Shown: positions 47,850 to 59,990, counted from the first letter of the stretch. The stretch: DNA of 64,000 nucleotides from Euglena gracilis (GCA_039621445.1 CP154955.1:39254426-39318425), one strand, 5' to 3'. A program made the numbers and translations. Notes: generated by a model not told the origin, from the sequence alone.

Positions 47850-49090
47850 TTTTTTTTTTCAGATGCGAGCGACTGGATTTCTAATTTCCGAATCACCTGG
47901 GTTTGACCCCCAACTCCCCGCCAGGCCCGAGTTATTCACGCGCGAAGGGGTCCAAACTGGGTTGGATTTACCCGCCCCCCTGGATAAGCCCCCCCCCCCT
48001 TTGGACTCTGCCATTTCGGCCAAAAAATGTCAATTTTCAAAATATCTCCAAAATGAAGCCAAATCAAAGGAAATGTCCGGAGACCTAATTTGAAGCCCTT
48101 GGAACACCCCATCCACCGGTATTTTGATCCCCGCCTAGCCCGAGATGCGGCCGTTTTCGGCGCAGATGGCCGTTTTGTACACTTTTCCCTCTGTTCGCCT
48201 TCGGGGGGTGGGGGGTCAAAAAATCGATGTTTTCAAAATATCTCCAAAACGATGCAAAAATCAAAGGAAATGTCCGGAGACCTAAATTGATGCCCTTGGA
48301 ACGCTCTATCTACTGGGATTTTGGTTTCCCCGCAACTCCCCGCCCAGCCCGAGATACGGGCGTTTTTTGGCCAATTTGGGCCATTTCAGGCCATTTTGTA
48401 CACTTTTCCCTCTGTTCGACTTAGCCGTTTTCGGCCAAAAAAGTCGAAAAAAATCGAAAAAATTTTTTTTGCCCGAAACCATGTTTTTTGGCCCCGGACC
48501 CGGAAAAACTGTTTTTGAGCCGAAAACGAGCGTTTTTCGACCCGCCGCCGCCCCGTTTTGGGCCGCCGACCCATTGACTTTGGGTCAAAACCGGGTCTAA
48601 AAAGTCGAAAAAATCGAAAAAAAAATTTTGCCTGAAACGATGTTTTTCGGCCTCCCGGACCCGGAAAAACTGTTCTTGAGCCGAAAACGAGCGTTTTTCG
48701 ACCCGCCGGCGCCCCGTTTTGCGCCGCCGACCCATTGACTTTGGGCCAAAACCGGGTCAAAAAAGTCGAAAAAAATCGAAAAATTTTTTTTGCCCGAAAC
48801 CATGTTTTTTGGCCTCCCGGAGCCGGAAAAACTGTTTTTGAGCCGAAAACGAGCGTTTTTCGACCCGCCGGCGCCCTGTTTCTGGCACAAAACACATGGA
48901 TTTCAGTCAAAAGAGCTCCATTGGGTGTGCCGGTATGTATGGAGGGGTCAATGAAGGGGTGGGTGTGCGCTTATCAAGAGCTCAGCACTATTCAAAACCT
49001 GGTTACTCATTTCAAGGGAAAATGCCTTTGTTCGGGTGTTTTTCGGGGGTTCGCGACTATGAAGGACGGGGCCCAGGTGGCCAATTAAGG
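47850..49090. repeat. Dispersed repeat block S (second copy)
   Basis: Order: pyrimidine run with cagatgcgagcgactgg, gtttgacccccaactccccg, two ~190-bp units ending ggaaatgtccggagacctaa, then three ~161-bp tandem units (aagtcgaaaaaaatcg at 48441, 48602, 48763), then agagctccattggg and ggttactcatttcaaggg. The same order occurs at 61.6-62.5 kb and in part at 24.5-25.0 kb. The end includes the empty site for the element at 35650. Confidence 0.75.
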
Positions 49091-49206
49091 GGGGGGGTTA
49101 GGGGTAACCCCCCTAATTGTCCCCCCCCCCTAATTGGCCAAAAGGGGGGTCCGGGCTGCCCGGAGGGCGGCCAAATAGGGGGGGGTGTTGGTACCTACTC
49201 TAATGT

Positions 49207-49324
49207 ACCATGCCCCCCCATATAAGCCAAAATCCCAGGGGGGGTCTTATATGGGGGGGGTCTTATATGGGAGGGGTCTTATCGCTGAGCTCTTATCCCT
49301 TTATGGGTAAGAGCGAAGCTTACC
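49207..49324. repeat. CTTATATGGG words and the S-type hairpin
   Basis: taccatgccccccc begins a G-tract element end with the word cttatatgg three times; it is cut by the S hairpin at 49283-49324 (gagctcttatccctttatgg). Confidence 0.55.
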
Positions 49325-49409
49325 ACCGGCGAAACCCCCCCCTCGACCCCCCCCCTCCCCCCGCCCCCCCCCCCCGGGTCGGGGCCACCCCCCCCTCAAA
49401 TAACAAAAT

Positions 49410-49648
49410 CCCTTCTATGTTGAAAATTTTGATAAATCAATAAAATTCCATGAAGCATCAACCTCAAAATGACCATTTTGAGAGGAAAGGTGCAAAATAT
49501 CAACCATCAAAACGGTAGTTCACCGGTGAACTTCACCGGTGAACTTCACCGGTGAACTTCACCGCCGAAAGCACCCCCCCCCCGGTGAACGTTCACCGGT
49601 GAATTCCACCGGGGGGTCCGCAGCCCCCCCCCGTGCTGCCTAACCTCC
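49410..49648. mobile_element. GGAG..AGGCAG element fragment, word TTCACCGGTGAA
   Basis: Right half identical in layout to 53566-54004, ending ctgcctaacctcc. The left half is absent. Four ttcaccggtgaac words stand in a row at 49508-49560. Confidence 0.7.
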
Positions 49649-49959
49649 GCCAGTTCGGGTGGAAAGACGGCGTCCAGGGGGATCCACGACTTTGAGAAAA
49701 TCCCTATTACCAATGGAGATCAGGAAGTGGACTTTGGTCATTTTGACCCCCCTCCCCCCTTATGGTGAAGTTCATCCTCCCACCAAAAATTGTGACGCAG
49801 AATTACACCGTGAAATAATTAATTTAAATGCAGAATGTCATCTTTTGTGTGGTTGCACAAAATACCACTTGAATTGAATGCACCCAGTCACGGGGGGGTC
49901 ACGGGGGAAGTATGCCACTTTGGAGGAAGTCGGGAGGCTGCATCCATGATGTTGCATCC

Positions 49960-50600
49960 AATCATGGGAAGGGCGAAATGCATCCGAAAATCGATGATTT
50001 TCAGGTCCACAAAGTGGTCATTTTTGGCCATTTTTTGGACCATTTTTGAACAAAAAAATTCTTCTTGTCCGAAAGTGGTCATTGTTAGGTGATTTTTATG
50101 TCCAAAGTGGTCATTTTTTGGAAGGAAATTTTGTTAGGATTTTCTTGACTGTCCTCATTTTTGGGATGCATTTTGGGCCAGTTTTGTCAAAATTCCGTTT
50201 TGGGTGTGGAAATGCACCAATTTTTGGCACCGTTTTTAGGGGACAGGATTTTTGGCCATTTTTGGGTGTGAAGGTGCGTTGGGCGTTGGGGGCCAAAAAG
50301 GGGTTTGGTTGTCCAAATGGAAGGTGGATGAGGACAATTCTTTTCTGTTTTTCGGGGCGGATTTTCTTCCACAAAAATTTCATGTTTCCCCGCCCCCCCT
50401 TTTTGCCGTGAAATTTTTTCCTACTTGCGCAATCTCCCCTTTTGCCAATGGGACATATTTTGGGTCAAATTCATACACCAAAAAGGCGCCATTGTTCGGG
50501 TCAAATTTTTTTCACCTCAAATCTTGGCATTTCTTTCCATTTTTTGACCATGTCAAGGCAAATTTTCGATGGTTTCAACCAGAAAATTGATGAAAAGCAG
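49960..50600. repeat. Dispersed repeat T (forward copy)
   Basis: Reverse complement of 39480-40200. It lacks the G-tracts of that copy, and its open frames are on the other strand and shorter. Confidence 0.6.
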
Positions 50601-50929
50601 GGCCGGAAAGAAGTTTGAAGAAGAAGTTAAACTTCAACCTCACTTCAACTTCAACATCTGTTCAACTTCAATCCTTTCCTCTCCATGGAAGCAACCACAA
50701 ACAAAAAGGCTCCAATTCATCCGAAGGTGCCCCGGGGAATGGTTTTTTTGGGAAGAGAAGGACAGATTTGCCCTGTCAAAAAGACAGGGCAGCATCGTGC
50801 AATTCAGGTGCGATTTCAAGCGGATCATCACCCTCAAAATGCAATCAAGGGGGGCACACGGCTGGCCGGATGGCTGGCCGACGGCTGGCCGACGGCGTGA
50901 CGGAAGCCGGGTCAGGTTGTCCATCTCAT

Positions 50930-51200
50930 ATGGGTAGCAAATGCCTAATTGGCGTGCTAGTTCCGAATTTTGAGCGCCAAATTCCTAATTTTGAGGAAGA
51001 AATTCCTAATTTCATGTGTAAATTCCTAATTTTGAGTGGCAAATGCCTAATTTTGGGTGTAAAATCCCATTTTCATGTAGAAAATGCACAACTTTGGCCG
51101 GCATGAGTGGCAAATGCATATTTTGGGTGAAAATTGCTTAATTTCAGCACCTAATGCCTAAATTTGGTGTGCAAATGTTTCATGTTGGGTGCCAAATCTT
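50930..51200. repeat. CCTAATTTTGxGTGCAAATG phrase array
   Basis: Eleven ~20-base phrases with cctaatttt or ctaattt cores, the reverse complement of 34475-34720. It follows ggctggccgacggctggccg words at 50862-50895. Confidence 0.75.
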
Positions 51201-51398
51201 AATTTCAGATGTTCGTTTTGATTTATCTTTCGAATTCTACAAGAGGAGCTACAATTTTGAGTCACTTGAAACCATTTCACACAATATTTGAGACTTTTTT
51301 CTTCCATTATTAGGTAAATTTTGCCAGTGGGAGACCAGCTGGGCATTTTTTAGTCATTCGAATAATATGTAGGCAAATAACCCTTCACAATGACTATA

Positions 51399-52671
51399 GG
51401 AGACAAGGCACAGGGGGGGGAGGGGGGTCCGAGGGGGGTGGCTGGAAGCTGTACAGGGGGGGGGAGGGGGGGTCCCCAGAAAATCGCAACTGTACCGCCT
51501 ACCCCCGAGACAGTTGCGACATTTTTCGTCCAATTGAGGTTGTCTTCGTTGTACAGACCATTCCCCCCCCCCCCATAGTTAGTCACCCCCTTGGGAGGGG
51601 AATTTGGCCAAGGGTGACTAATAGGGGGGGGGGGGTGACTAACTCAGGGGGAGGGGGCAATTTATGCCCAATTTTTGCCCCTTTCCCCAATTCTTGGGTG
51701 TTTCAAGGTTATCTTTTTGGGCATTCCGGGGCACTTTTCATGAATGGCAACCATCAAAAAATTCCGATGGCCAAATTTGGTGGTTTTTTCAAAGGAAAAT
51801 ATTTCCCTCCAAAAAAATTGTTTTTGCCTGGGGCCCAAGGGTGACAAATAGGGGGGGGTCACCAACCAGGGGCAGGGTTGACGTTTTTTTTTGTTTTGGT
51901 TTTTTTTTAAAAAAACATGTTCTTTTTAAAAAAAACACAGGAAAAATGTTATGTTTTTTTTGAAAAAGCAAAATTGACTTTTTTCCTTGCGAAATGACCA
52001 TTTTTCTTCAGGAAAAAGTTTTGAAGTCATCTTTTTGGTCATCAAAGTGACGTTTTTTTTAGTTTTTCCAGACCTTTCATCCAAAAATACTAAAATGATG
52101 GTTCATGTGAAAGCCAGCACCCTTTATGGACTACGAAGCTGCAGAGATTAAAAAAAATGATCTTTTTCCTAAAAAAAAAAACGTGCAAAAATTTTCTCTC
52201 CCATTCCCTCCATGACGTTTTTTTTGTGCTTTTTTTTAAAAAAAAACACACATTTTTTATGTTTTTTTAATTTTTTTCTGTTTCAAAGGAAACAAGCCGT
52301 CAACCTTGACTAGGGGGGGGGGGCGTTTCGTGCAGTTCAGATTGCATCTTACGGGAAAAACTTGTCCCCTAAAAAATAACCCCGAAAGTTGGTGTATTTC
52401 CACATCCAAAACAGAATTTTTTGGGCATTCTTTCAAAAATGGCCCAAAATGCATCCCAAAAAATGTGATGGTCAAGAAAATCCTGACGAAATTTCCTTTC
52501 AAAAAAATGAAAAAATGGCCAATTTCGGACAAAATTTTTTTACATCTGTCTCGGGGGGGTTGGAAGTGGGGGGGGGAGGGGGGGTCCTAGGAGGGGGGGG
52601 GGGTTGGAACTGTACAGGGGGGGGAGGGGGGGGGGGTCCCAAGGTTTGACCAACTGTACTGCCTTGTCCCC
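51399..52671. mobile_element. GGAGACAAGGCA element, word CTGTACAG, with ATA duplication
   Basis: Ends GGAGACAAGGCACAGGGG and CAACTGTACTGCCTTGTCCCC. Direct ATA repeats flank it (51396-51398 and 52672-52674). The word gctgtacagg or aactgtacagg with G tracts lies at both ends. It contains a nested block V element (51873-52305) and a piece of repeat T. Inverted relative: 54225-55183. Confidence 0.85.
51873..52305. mobile_element. AT-rich TIR element (block V), 433 bp
   Basis: CAGGGTTGACG and CGTCAACCTTG TIRs with poly-A/T hairpins. The shortest complete copy seen, nested in the GGAGACAAGGCA element. Confidence 0.8.
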
Positions 52672-53565
52672 ATAGAATGACCCCCAAAAAAGGCTGAAAT
52701 GGTCAAAATTGGTCAAAAAAAAGTCCAAAATCGGCAAAATTGACAAAAATTGACGAAAATGACTTCAAATGGGCAAAAATGCATCCTCCACCAACGATGA
52801 ACATGACCTTGAAGGAAGATTGGCGGCAAAATTGTTTTTGTGCAAGGCTGTGGCTCGGGTCATTTTCCTGTGAGTCACACGGCTGGCCAACGGCTGGCCG
52901 ACGGCTCCCCCAAGGGTTCTTTTCTCCCTTTCTTGAACCACAACAAGGAGTTGGTTGGCACAAACAAAATGTTTGCATTTTTTAAAAAGGAAATGGTGAA
53001 TTCGGCACAAAATTGAACCATGGTTGGACTTTTCCCCTTCATGACAAGACATGCTTCACCTTCGGCCACACCACTGGCAATCAACTCTTTCAACCCCTCA
53101 TTATAGCTAACCCCTCCAAATTCTGCCCCCCGTCCCAAAATACGGTGCCTCCTGGACCCCTCACTTTTGCCAGGGTTCCAAGAAATATTTGCCACTTGGG
53201 TAAAAATTTTTGCCACAAATCCCATCACTTTTGCCCTTGAGACCCGAAACTTTTGCCAACTGTAAAAAAAATATTTTCCGTTAATGTGAAAAGGAAACGT
53301 CCAACAGAATCAGCATAGATTAACAGAAATACGCCAAATAAATGTGATCATCAATCCAAATAATTACAATTGAAATTTCACAGGATGTTGCAGACAGCTC
53401 TCCAAAAGGAAATTTGTTTGATACAAAAAAAACCTTCAACTGTGTTTGGGGAAAGAATGAGAGGTGCGGATGAATGCCTAAACAGTAAAAATCAACAGCA
53501 ACATAATGGTTGTGATTCACACGAGAGAGTTTGGGGTGCAGGTTGAGGGAAACGGTGAACACAAC

Positions 53566-54004
53566 GGAGATCAGGCAGTAGACTTTGGTCATTTTGACCC
53601 CCCTCCCCCCCCTATGGTGAAGTTCACCGTTTGAAAGTTCACCGGGGGGTCCCGGACCCCCTCCCCCCCCCCTCTGCCTAACCCATCGGTGAACTTCACC
53701 GGTGAAGTTCACCAAGAGAGTACTTTTTTTGGCCAAAAATGGCCAAAAATGGCATTTTGGGCAAGTTTTCGGAAATTTTGATAAAATTCAATGAAGCATC
53801 AACCTCAAAATGACCATTTTGAGAGGAAGGAGCAAAATTTTACCCATGAAAATTTCACCCCCAACCATCAAAATGGCGAAGTTCACCGGTGAACTTCACC
53901 GGTGAAATTCACCGCCGAAAGCACTCCCCCCCCCCCCCGTGAATGTTCACCAGTGAACTTCACCGGGGGGTCCACAGCCCCCCCCCCACCCCTGCCTAAC
54001 CTCC
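53566..54004. mobile_element. GGAG..AGGCAG element, word TTCACCGGTGAA, AAC duplication
   Basis: Starts GGAGATCAGGCAGTAG and ends CTGCCTAACCTCC, flanked by AAC (53563-53565 and 54005-54007). About ten ttcaccggtgaa words sit in the outer thirds. The centre has a ctcaaaatgaccattttgag palindrome. No gene; 439 bp. Confidence 0.88.
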
Positions 54005-54224
54005 AACGCACAGCGTGTTTGGCAATGAGGGGTGAAGGCACTTTTGGTCCACGTGCGAGGGTCATTCCACACAAAAATGTGTTCAAAGAGGCACAGTAAA
54101 AATATTCCGAGTCTTTGCAAGGAGACGGACGGGTAACAAAAGAACCAATCCCACTGCCTTCCAGCTGTAATTATGTTTTAAAACTGCCTTTTTGACCTAT
54201 TTGTATTCACAGATAGATATCGTT

Positions 54225-55183
54225 GGAGACAAGGCAGTACGGTTGGTCAAACTTTGGGACCCCCCCCTCCCCCCCCTCCTGTACAGTTCCAACCCCCCCT
54301 CCTGGGACCCCCCCCACTTCCAACCCCCCCAAGACAGATGAAAAAAATTGAGTGCTTAAAATGAAAACATTGACTATCATTCGGGTTTCTGTGAAATTTT
54401 GGGGGTGGTGCGGGTCACGGGGGGGGGGGGTCACGGGGGGGGGGGTCCCGGGGGAAGTATGCCACTTTGGATCGGGAGGCTGCATCCATGATGTTGCATC
54501 CCATCACGAGAAGGGCGGCACGCATCCTAAAATTGTGATTTTCAGGTCAAAAAAAGTGGCTATTTTTGGCCATTTTTTGGGCCATTTTTGAACAAAAAAA
54601 AAGCTATTTGGTCCGAAAGTGGGCGTTTTTGGGTGTTTTTTTTATGTCCGAAATTGGTCATTTTTTCATTTTTGAAAGGGAATTTTGTTAGGATTTTCTT
54701 GACCATCACATTTTTTGGGTTGCATTTTGGGCCATTTTGAAAAAATGGCCAAAAAATTCTGTTTTGGATGTGGAAATGCACCAATTTTCGGCACTATTTT
54801 TAGGGGACAAGTTTCTTGGCCATTTTTGGTATGAAGGTGCCAAAAAGGGGTTTGGTTGTCCAAATGGAAGGTGGGGTGTTTTTGACATGTCAAGGCAAAT
54901 TTTCAATGGTTTCAACCGGAAAATTCATGAAAAGCAACCAAAACCGCCACCTACATCAAAAAGCAGGCTTTGTATGAAACTTGAAGGCGCGATTCTCGGG
55001 TCACGCAATCACAAATGCAACAGCATTGGTCATCTTCCCGCAAGATGCAATCTGAACTCTGAACTGCACAAAATGCTTGCACAACGAAGACAACCTCAAT
55101 TGGACGAAAAATGTCGCAACTGTCTCGGGGGTAGGCAGTACAGTTGTGATTTTCTGGGGACCCCCCCCCTGTGCCTTGTCTCC
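54225..55183. mobile_element. GGAGACAAGGCA element, GTT duplication
   Basis: GGAGACAAGGCAGTACGG and CTGTGCCTTGTCTCC ends, flanked by GTT (54222-54224 and 55184-55186). Outer sequences match 51399-52671 in reverse, including gtccaattgaggttgtcttc. Its middle is mostly repeat T. No gene supported. Confidence 0.88.
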
Positions 55184-55662
55184 GTTCTAATGCATCATGG
55201 ATCCATGGACCGTCTGACCAAGTCAAGCAATCCAAACACAAACAGGAAAAGGCTGTGGTCTGTGAGCTCATTGGGTGAAAACAGATTTGGGCACAATTGA
55301 ACAACACCACACCATTCGGAAATGCATCAAAATTGAATTTTTTTTCTTTTTCGACACGCAAAAATGGTGTTTAAAATGTGAACAATGTGCAATGTGAGTG
55401 TGTAGGGGTGGAACATTCTGTGGAACATTGTGGAACATTCTGTGCAGACATTTCAACTGAAAATGGCGGGAGAATGTTTTTGGAGGTGGCAAAAATTTGG
55501 AGGACAGAGGCAAAATTTCGAGGTTTTTTGGGCAAAATAGAATGGACAGGGGGCAGCGTTTTTTGGACGGGGGGCAAAAATTTTGAAACGAGTGTGCAAA
55601 ATATTTTGGAACGGGAGGCAGAAAAAAGGAGAGACCGGGCAAAATGTAGTGAGTGTTAGCTA

Positions 55663-56340
55663 TAAACCATGCTTTGAAGCACTCTTTTCATTGAAGCTGA
55701 TATGACTTTCTGTGACGTTCATAATATCTGTGTAAATTGTCGTTCTCCTTCCCTTACTCCCCTTTTGCAAAGCACAATTTCTTTGTGGGGGGCATAGTGG
55801 GCATTTTTTTGTTTTTTTTTAAAAAGAACAAAAGAATGTGTTTTTTTAAAAAAACTGTAAAAAAACAATAAAAAAACAAAAGGAAATTTTCATTGAAAAA
55901 ACTCGTTATGACACTCCCAAACCATACTTTAAATCCTACTAACGTGACATGGACCCATGGATGGGTAGGGTAAATTGAGTAACCCCCCCCTAATTGTCAC
56001 CCCCCCCCTAATTGTCGCCAGGGGGGGTCAAAACGCTCCCGGGGGGTGCCATTCAGGGGGGGGGTCACGTTAAGTTTAAAAACTGCCAAAAATGGTCAAA
56101 AACATCCAAAAATGCAATGCCTTGCATAAAGATTGAAGGCTCGATTCTCGGGTCACGGGGGGGTCACGGGGGGTCACGGGGGGGGGGGTCATGGGGGTAG
56201 CACCCCCTAGGGGGGCCTAGCGGCGCCTTCGGCGCCGCGGTCCCCGCCCCTGGGCTCCCCCTAACTCTTCCAAACATAGTTCTTGCCATTATAAATAAAA
56301 AATAAAAATGGTGAATAGATATTATTTGATACGAAAACTG
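55663..56340. other. Spacer with poly-A hairpin and G-tract words
   Basis: tttttttaaaaa hairpins at 55805-55880 resemble block V. 55980-56070 has ctaattgtc words with C tracts and 56150-56250 gtcacgggggg words. No gene. Confidence 0.5.
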
Positions 56341-56705
56341 TGTTCAGAACGCCGGTTCGGGCGTGAAGCCGTGTTTCAGAACGCCGGTTTGGGCTGCTGA
56401 AAATGCGGCTTCACGCCCAAACCGGCGTTCTGAACACAGTTGTTGAAACCGTGGATTTGGGGCTCTGGCTTCACACCCGAACCGGCGTTCAAGGAATCAC
56501 TGCCAATTTCGCCCTGAATACCCATTTTTTGAACCTTTTGAGCATTTGATCCCCTTTGGGTGAATGGCTCGATCGATCGGCCGATTGAAGTTTTCATAAA
56601 TGTGATGCCATATTCCCATCAATTGAAAGCTCTTCTCAAAGGAGGCTAGGCAAAGCGGGGGGGCTGGGGGGTCTGAGGGTGGCCGCGCAGGCGGCGCGCG
56701 GCCTA

Positions 56706-56928
56706 CCACCTCCCCCCCCCCTAATTGACCGTGGGACCTCTCCGCAGGACCCCCCTTTTGGTCGATTAGGGGGGGGGGGGGGGGGGTGGGGGGTGGGGTT
56801 GGTCAATTAGGGGGGGGGGGGACCGTCAATTTGGGGGTGCTGCGGCACGGAATCCCCCGGGCAGTCAATTAGGGGGGGGGTTGAAAAAATTTTCCCCGGG
56901 GCGTTTGGTCAATTAGGGGGGGAGGTGG
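56706..56928. mobile_element. G-tract TIR element, word AATTGACC, TA duplication
   Basis: CCACCTCCCCCCC and GGGGGGAGGTGG ends flanked by TA (56704-56705 and 56929-56930). Inverted relative of 34721-34933, with the same order of inner phrases. Confidence 0.82.
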
Positions 56929-57619
56929 TATTTTCGGGTCCAAAAACTGGTCATTTTTGGCCTTTTTTTGCTAAAAAAAAACGCTTTTTTCTTGGGCATA
57001 TGCTAGGCACAGTGGGGGTAGGGGGGTTGAGGGGAGGGGGCGGGCGGTGCGCGGGGGCCGTGCAGGGGGGGGGGGGAGGGGGAGCACCATGCAACACAGC
57101 TGAAATCTAAGGCCATCTGCTGAAAGCCCTCGAGAAGGACTATCAATCAAGGGGCAACATGGCTGGTGAATAGTGGATTTTGAAATTTGCGAAAGTCGGA
57201 ACATGCGATCGGCGATTTTCAGGGCGCTGTGCAGTGTGGCTGAGTTCTGAGGGTACCAAATGAAAGCTCATGGGGAGAGCTTTCGATTGATATGCTGTAT
57301 GGCACCTGAGGTGTGGGATTTCACAAATTAGGATGTCAAATTTTGGAATACACGATCGCTGAAAACCAGCTGTGTGCATTATTGTTGAATCTTGTGGCCA
57401 TCTGTCAAAAGCCCTTGGAGGCTCGGCGCGCCGCTCGGGGGGGGGGGTCCTTCAAAATCGCCAAACTTGGCCAAATGGAAATTGTTGCACAAAATACCCC
57501 AATTTCTGGCCAAATACCCCCCAAAAACTGCTCAGATATGATTGCCACATGTCTAAAAAACATTTTGGACCCTTTTTGGCACTTTTTAGTTTGGGTAGTT
57601 TAGCAGGGGGGGGAAATGC

Positions 57620-58035
57620 GTTTCGCATTTTTTTGCATTTTTGCGCATTTTTTGCGCATTTCTTCAAATTTTCCAAAAATGCGCATTTTTGCGCATTTTT
57701 TGCGCATTTTTTTCGTTTTTTTCAGCGCATTTTTTTGCTTTTTGGCACATTTTTTCGTGATTTTCCAAAATTTTCGCATTTTTTGACCATTTTTGCAATT
57801 TTTTGCAAAAATTTGAAATTTTCAACTTTTTTTGAAACTTACATTTTCCTCATTATTCTACATAATTTCTTCAAATTTGGTGCCATTTTTGCATGTTTTT
57901 GGGTAATTTTTGCATTTTCGTGATTTTTGTGCATTTTTTCTCGGATTTTGCACATTTTTGCGCATTTTTTCCAAAAATGCGCATTTTTTGCGCATTTTTT
58001 TGCGCATTTTTGCGCATTTTTGCGCATTTTTTCCG
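57620..58035. repeat. TTTTTGCGCA array
   Basis: About twenty cgcattttt units in two clusters (57625-57740 and 57900-58035) separated by T-rich variants. The antisense frame reads KKMRKNAQKCAKK-like charged repeats, a by-product. Confidence 0.85.
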
Positions 58036-58073
58036 AGGCCGGGCGAGCGCATTTCCCGCCCCCCCTGAGTTTA

Positions 58074-58369
58074 CCATGCCCCCCCCCCATATTGTACCCC
58101 CCCCTGGGAGCCATTTTCGAGGGGAGGGGTACATTATGGGGGGGGGTACATTATGGGGGGGGTCCCTCAGAGGGGGGGTACAGGCATTTTTTTGCCCATT
58201 TTTTTTGCGTCCGCCGATGGCGGCCAGAAAACTAAGATCCACCGAATTTTCACCGACTCGAAAAAATCTTCCGGCCGCCTTCGGCGGCCGGTTTTTGGTC
58301 AAAAAATTTTCGGGGGGGGTCGGGGGGGGTACATTATGGGGGGGGGGACAATATGGGGGGGGGGCATGG
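58074..58369. mobile_element. G-tract TIR element, word ATATTGTACCC, TA duplication
   Basis: CCATGCCCCCCCCC and GGGGGGGGGCATGG ends, TA on both sides (58072-58073 and 58370-58371). gtacattatggg or acaatatggg occurs five times. The central ccttcggcggcc hairpin (58270-58292) is a frequent companion. Confidence 0.82.
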
Positions 58370-58464
58370 TAGTTTGGGGGGGGGAGGGGGTACCACCCCC
58401 CCCCTTGTTGGGGGCTTGGTACACCCCTCCCCCCCCCTCTCCGAGGGGCTCGCCACGCCATTTA

Positions 58465-58652
58465 CCACTCCCCCCCCCCCGTTATTTGAGCACACCCACG
58501 GGCCAAAGGACCGGGGGTCAAATAAGGGGGGGGTCAAAAATTCCTTTAGAAAGAGGGCAAAAAAAATTTTCGGCGCCTTCGGCGCCTAAAATTTTTTCTT
58601 CCCCGGACCCAAATGCTCAATTAAGGGGGGGTCAAATGAGGGGGGGGTGTGG
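58465..58652. mobile_element. G-tract TIR element, word GTCAAATAAGGGG, TA duplication
   Basis: CCACTCCCCCCCC and GGGGGGGTGTGG, TA at 58463-58464 and 58653-58654. Four tcaaatgagg-type words and a ggcgccttcggcgcc hairpin at 58571-58585. Confidence 0.78.
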
Positions 58653-58692
58653 TACCCCCCCTCCCGGCGCAAGGCGGTACACTGGGGGGGGG

Positions 58693-59632
58693 GTAATGGG
58701 TATCGGCCGACTAGTCGGCCGACTTCCCAATTGGTCAGCCAACTAGGCCTGGTCGATAGCTGGTCGGCGAGACAGGAGGGGGGGGGGCAGTGGGTAGTCG
58801 GCCGACTAGTCGGCCGACTACCCACTCTAATGTACTAACGGGTCCAAACCGCCGACTTTTAAGCCCCCCCCATGAAGAAATTCAATGCAAACTAGTCGGT
58901 GGCTAGTCGGCGGTCATAAAAATGGTCTGTGGCGGGCCCAAATCACCCGGAAAGATTTCTCGAAAATGATGCAAAATCAAAGGAAATGTCCAGATCCTAC
59001 CCAGTTTGGACCCCTTCGCGCGTGAATAACTCGGGCCTGGCGGGGAGTTGGGGGTCAAACCCAGGTGATTCGGAAACTAGGAATCCAGTTGCTCGCATCT
59101 GGAAAAAAATTCCGGGAACCGGGCTGGGATCATGGTAATAATCCGTCGGTTCCCGAGGTGCGGGGGGCGGAGCCCCCCCCGCCTATGCCAAAGTGAGCCA
59201 CAAAAACGACTTAGCCCCCGAGTATGTTGCCAACATAGAAGGGATTTTGTTATCTGGGCTCGGGTGGGGGTGGAGGGGGGAGTTTTCAGTCTGTCGTGAT
59301 GCAGAATGCTTGCATTTCTAAAGGATTTTCATGTAATCCCTGTTTCATCATTGTTTTTTTAACCCCTCCAGACCCCCATCAAGGGCCCACCGACCCCCCA
59401 CCGACCAAAGATTTCCATCTGAGGGTGTTCCTGTTGGTGTAAGGCACTTATTTGAACCCATCCGGTCCATTTCCGGGTGGTTTGGACCCGCCACAGACCA
59501 ATTTTATGACCACCGACTAGCCACCGACTAGTTTGCATACAATTTCTTCATAAAAAGTCGGCGAGACTGGCCCGTAACTACATTAGAGTGGGTGGTCGGC
59601 CGACTAGTCGGCCGACCACCCAGGACCCCCCC
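58693..59632. mobile_element. GTCGGCCGAC element with long TIRs
   Basis: About 150 bases at 58793-58950 (tgggtagtcggccgactag, ccactctaatgtac, aactagtcggtggctagtcg) return inverted at 59465-59625. Between them is a reversed fragment of block S (gcgtgaataactcgggcctgg at 59020-59040). No gene. No target duplication established. Confidence 0.75.
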
Positions 59633-59990
59633 CCCCCGTCTACCGCCTAGAGCCCCGAGGGGGGGGTTTAACGGCGGGTAGCACAGCTTCACCCAAACCG
59701 TGCCCCGGGAAACGTCTCTTTTGACCCTCGCCACAAGAGGAACCCCCTTGTGACTCCCTGTGCCGCCACAGGTCGCGGGTTGCTTATACTGTGGGTTTAA
59801 TGCACAAAAGAGAGTGCAGATTGTTCAGGGTGCGGGGGTTAGTGGTTAGAGGAAGATGAGCCAAGGTCACCTTCAATATATATTGGGCGGGGAGGGGGGC
59901 GTTTGTACCTCTTTTGCCACGCGATGGCGTGTTTGTGTCGGATTTTTTGGCTTTGGGGCTTGCAATGTCCTGTTGCTGATTCCTACCGCA

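Larger units (their letters stand above)
53104..55662. mobile_element. TAGCTAAC element, TA duplication, word GGCAAAA, doubly nested
   Basis: TAGCTAACCCC at the left and GTTAGCTA at the right with TA on both sides (53102-53103 and 55663-55664). The words tttgcca or ggcaaaa fill both outer parts (53170-53270 and 55480-55650). Two other elements are inserted (53566-54004 and 54225-55183). Removing them and their duplications leaves about 1155 bp, close to the 1121 bp of the CAGCTAACC element at 33184. Confidence 0.82.

Noticed and set aside
57839-58114. Lys/Asn/Ala-rich coiled-coil protein on the minus strand
   Set aside because: Direct translation of the TTTTTGCGCA array.
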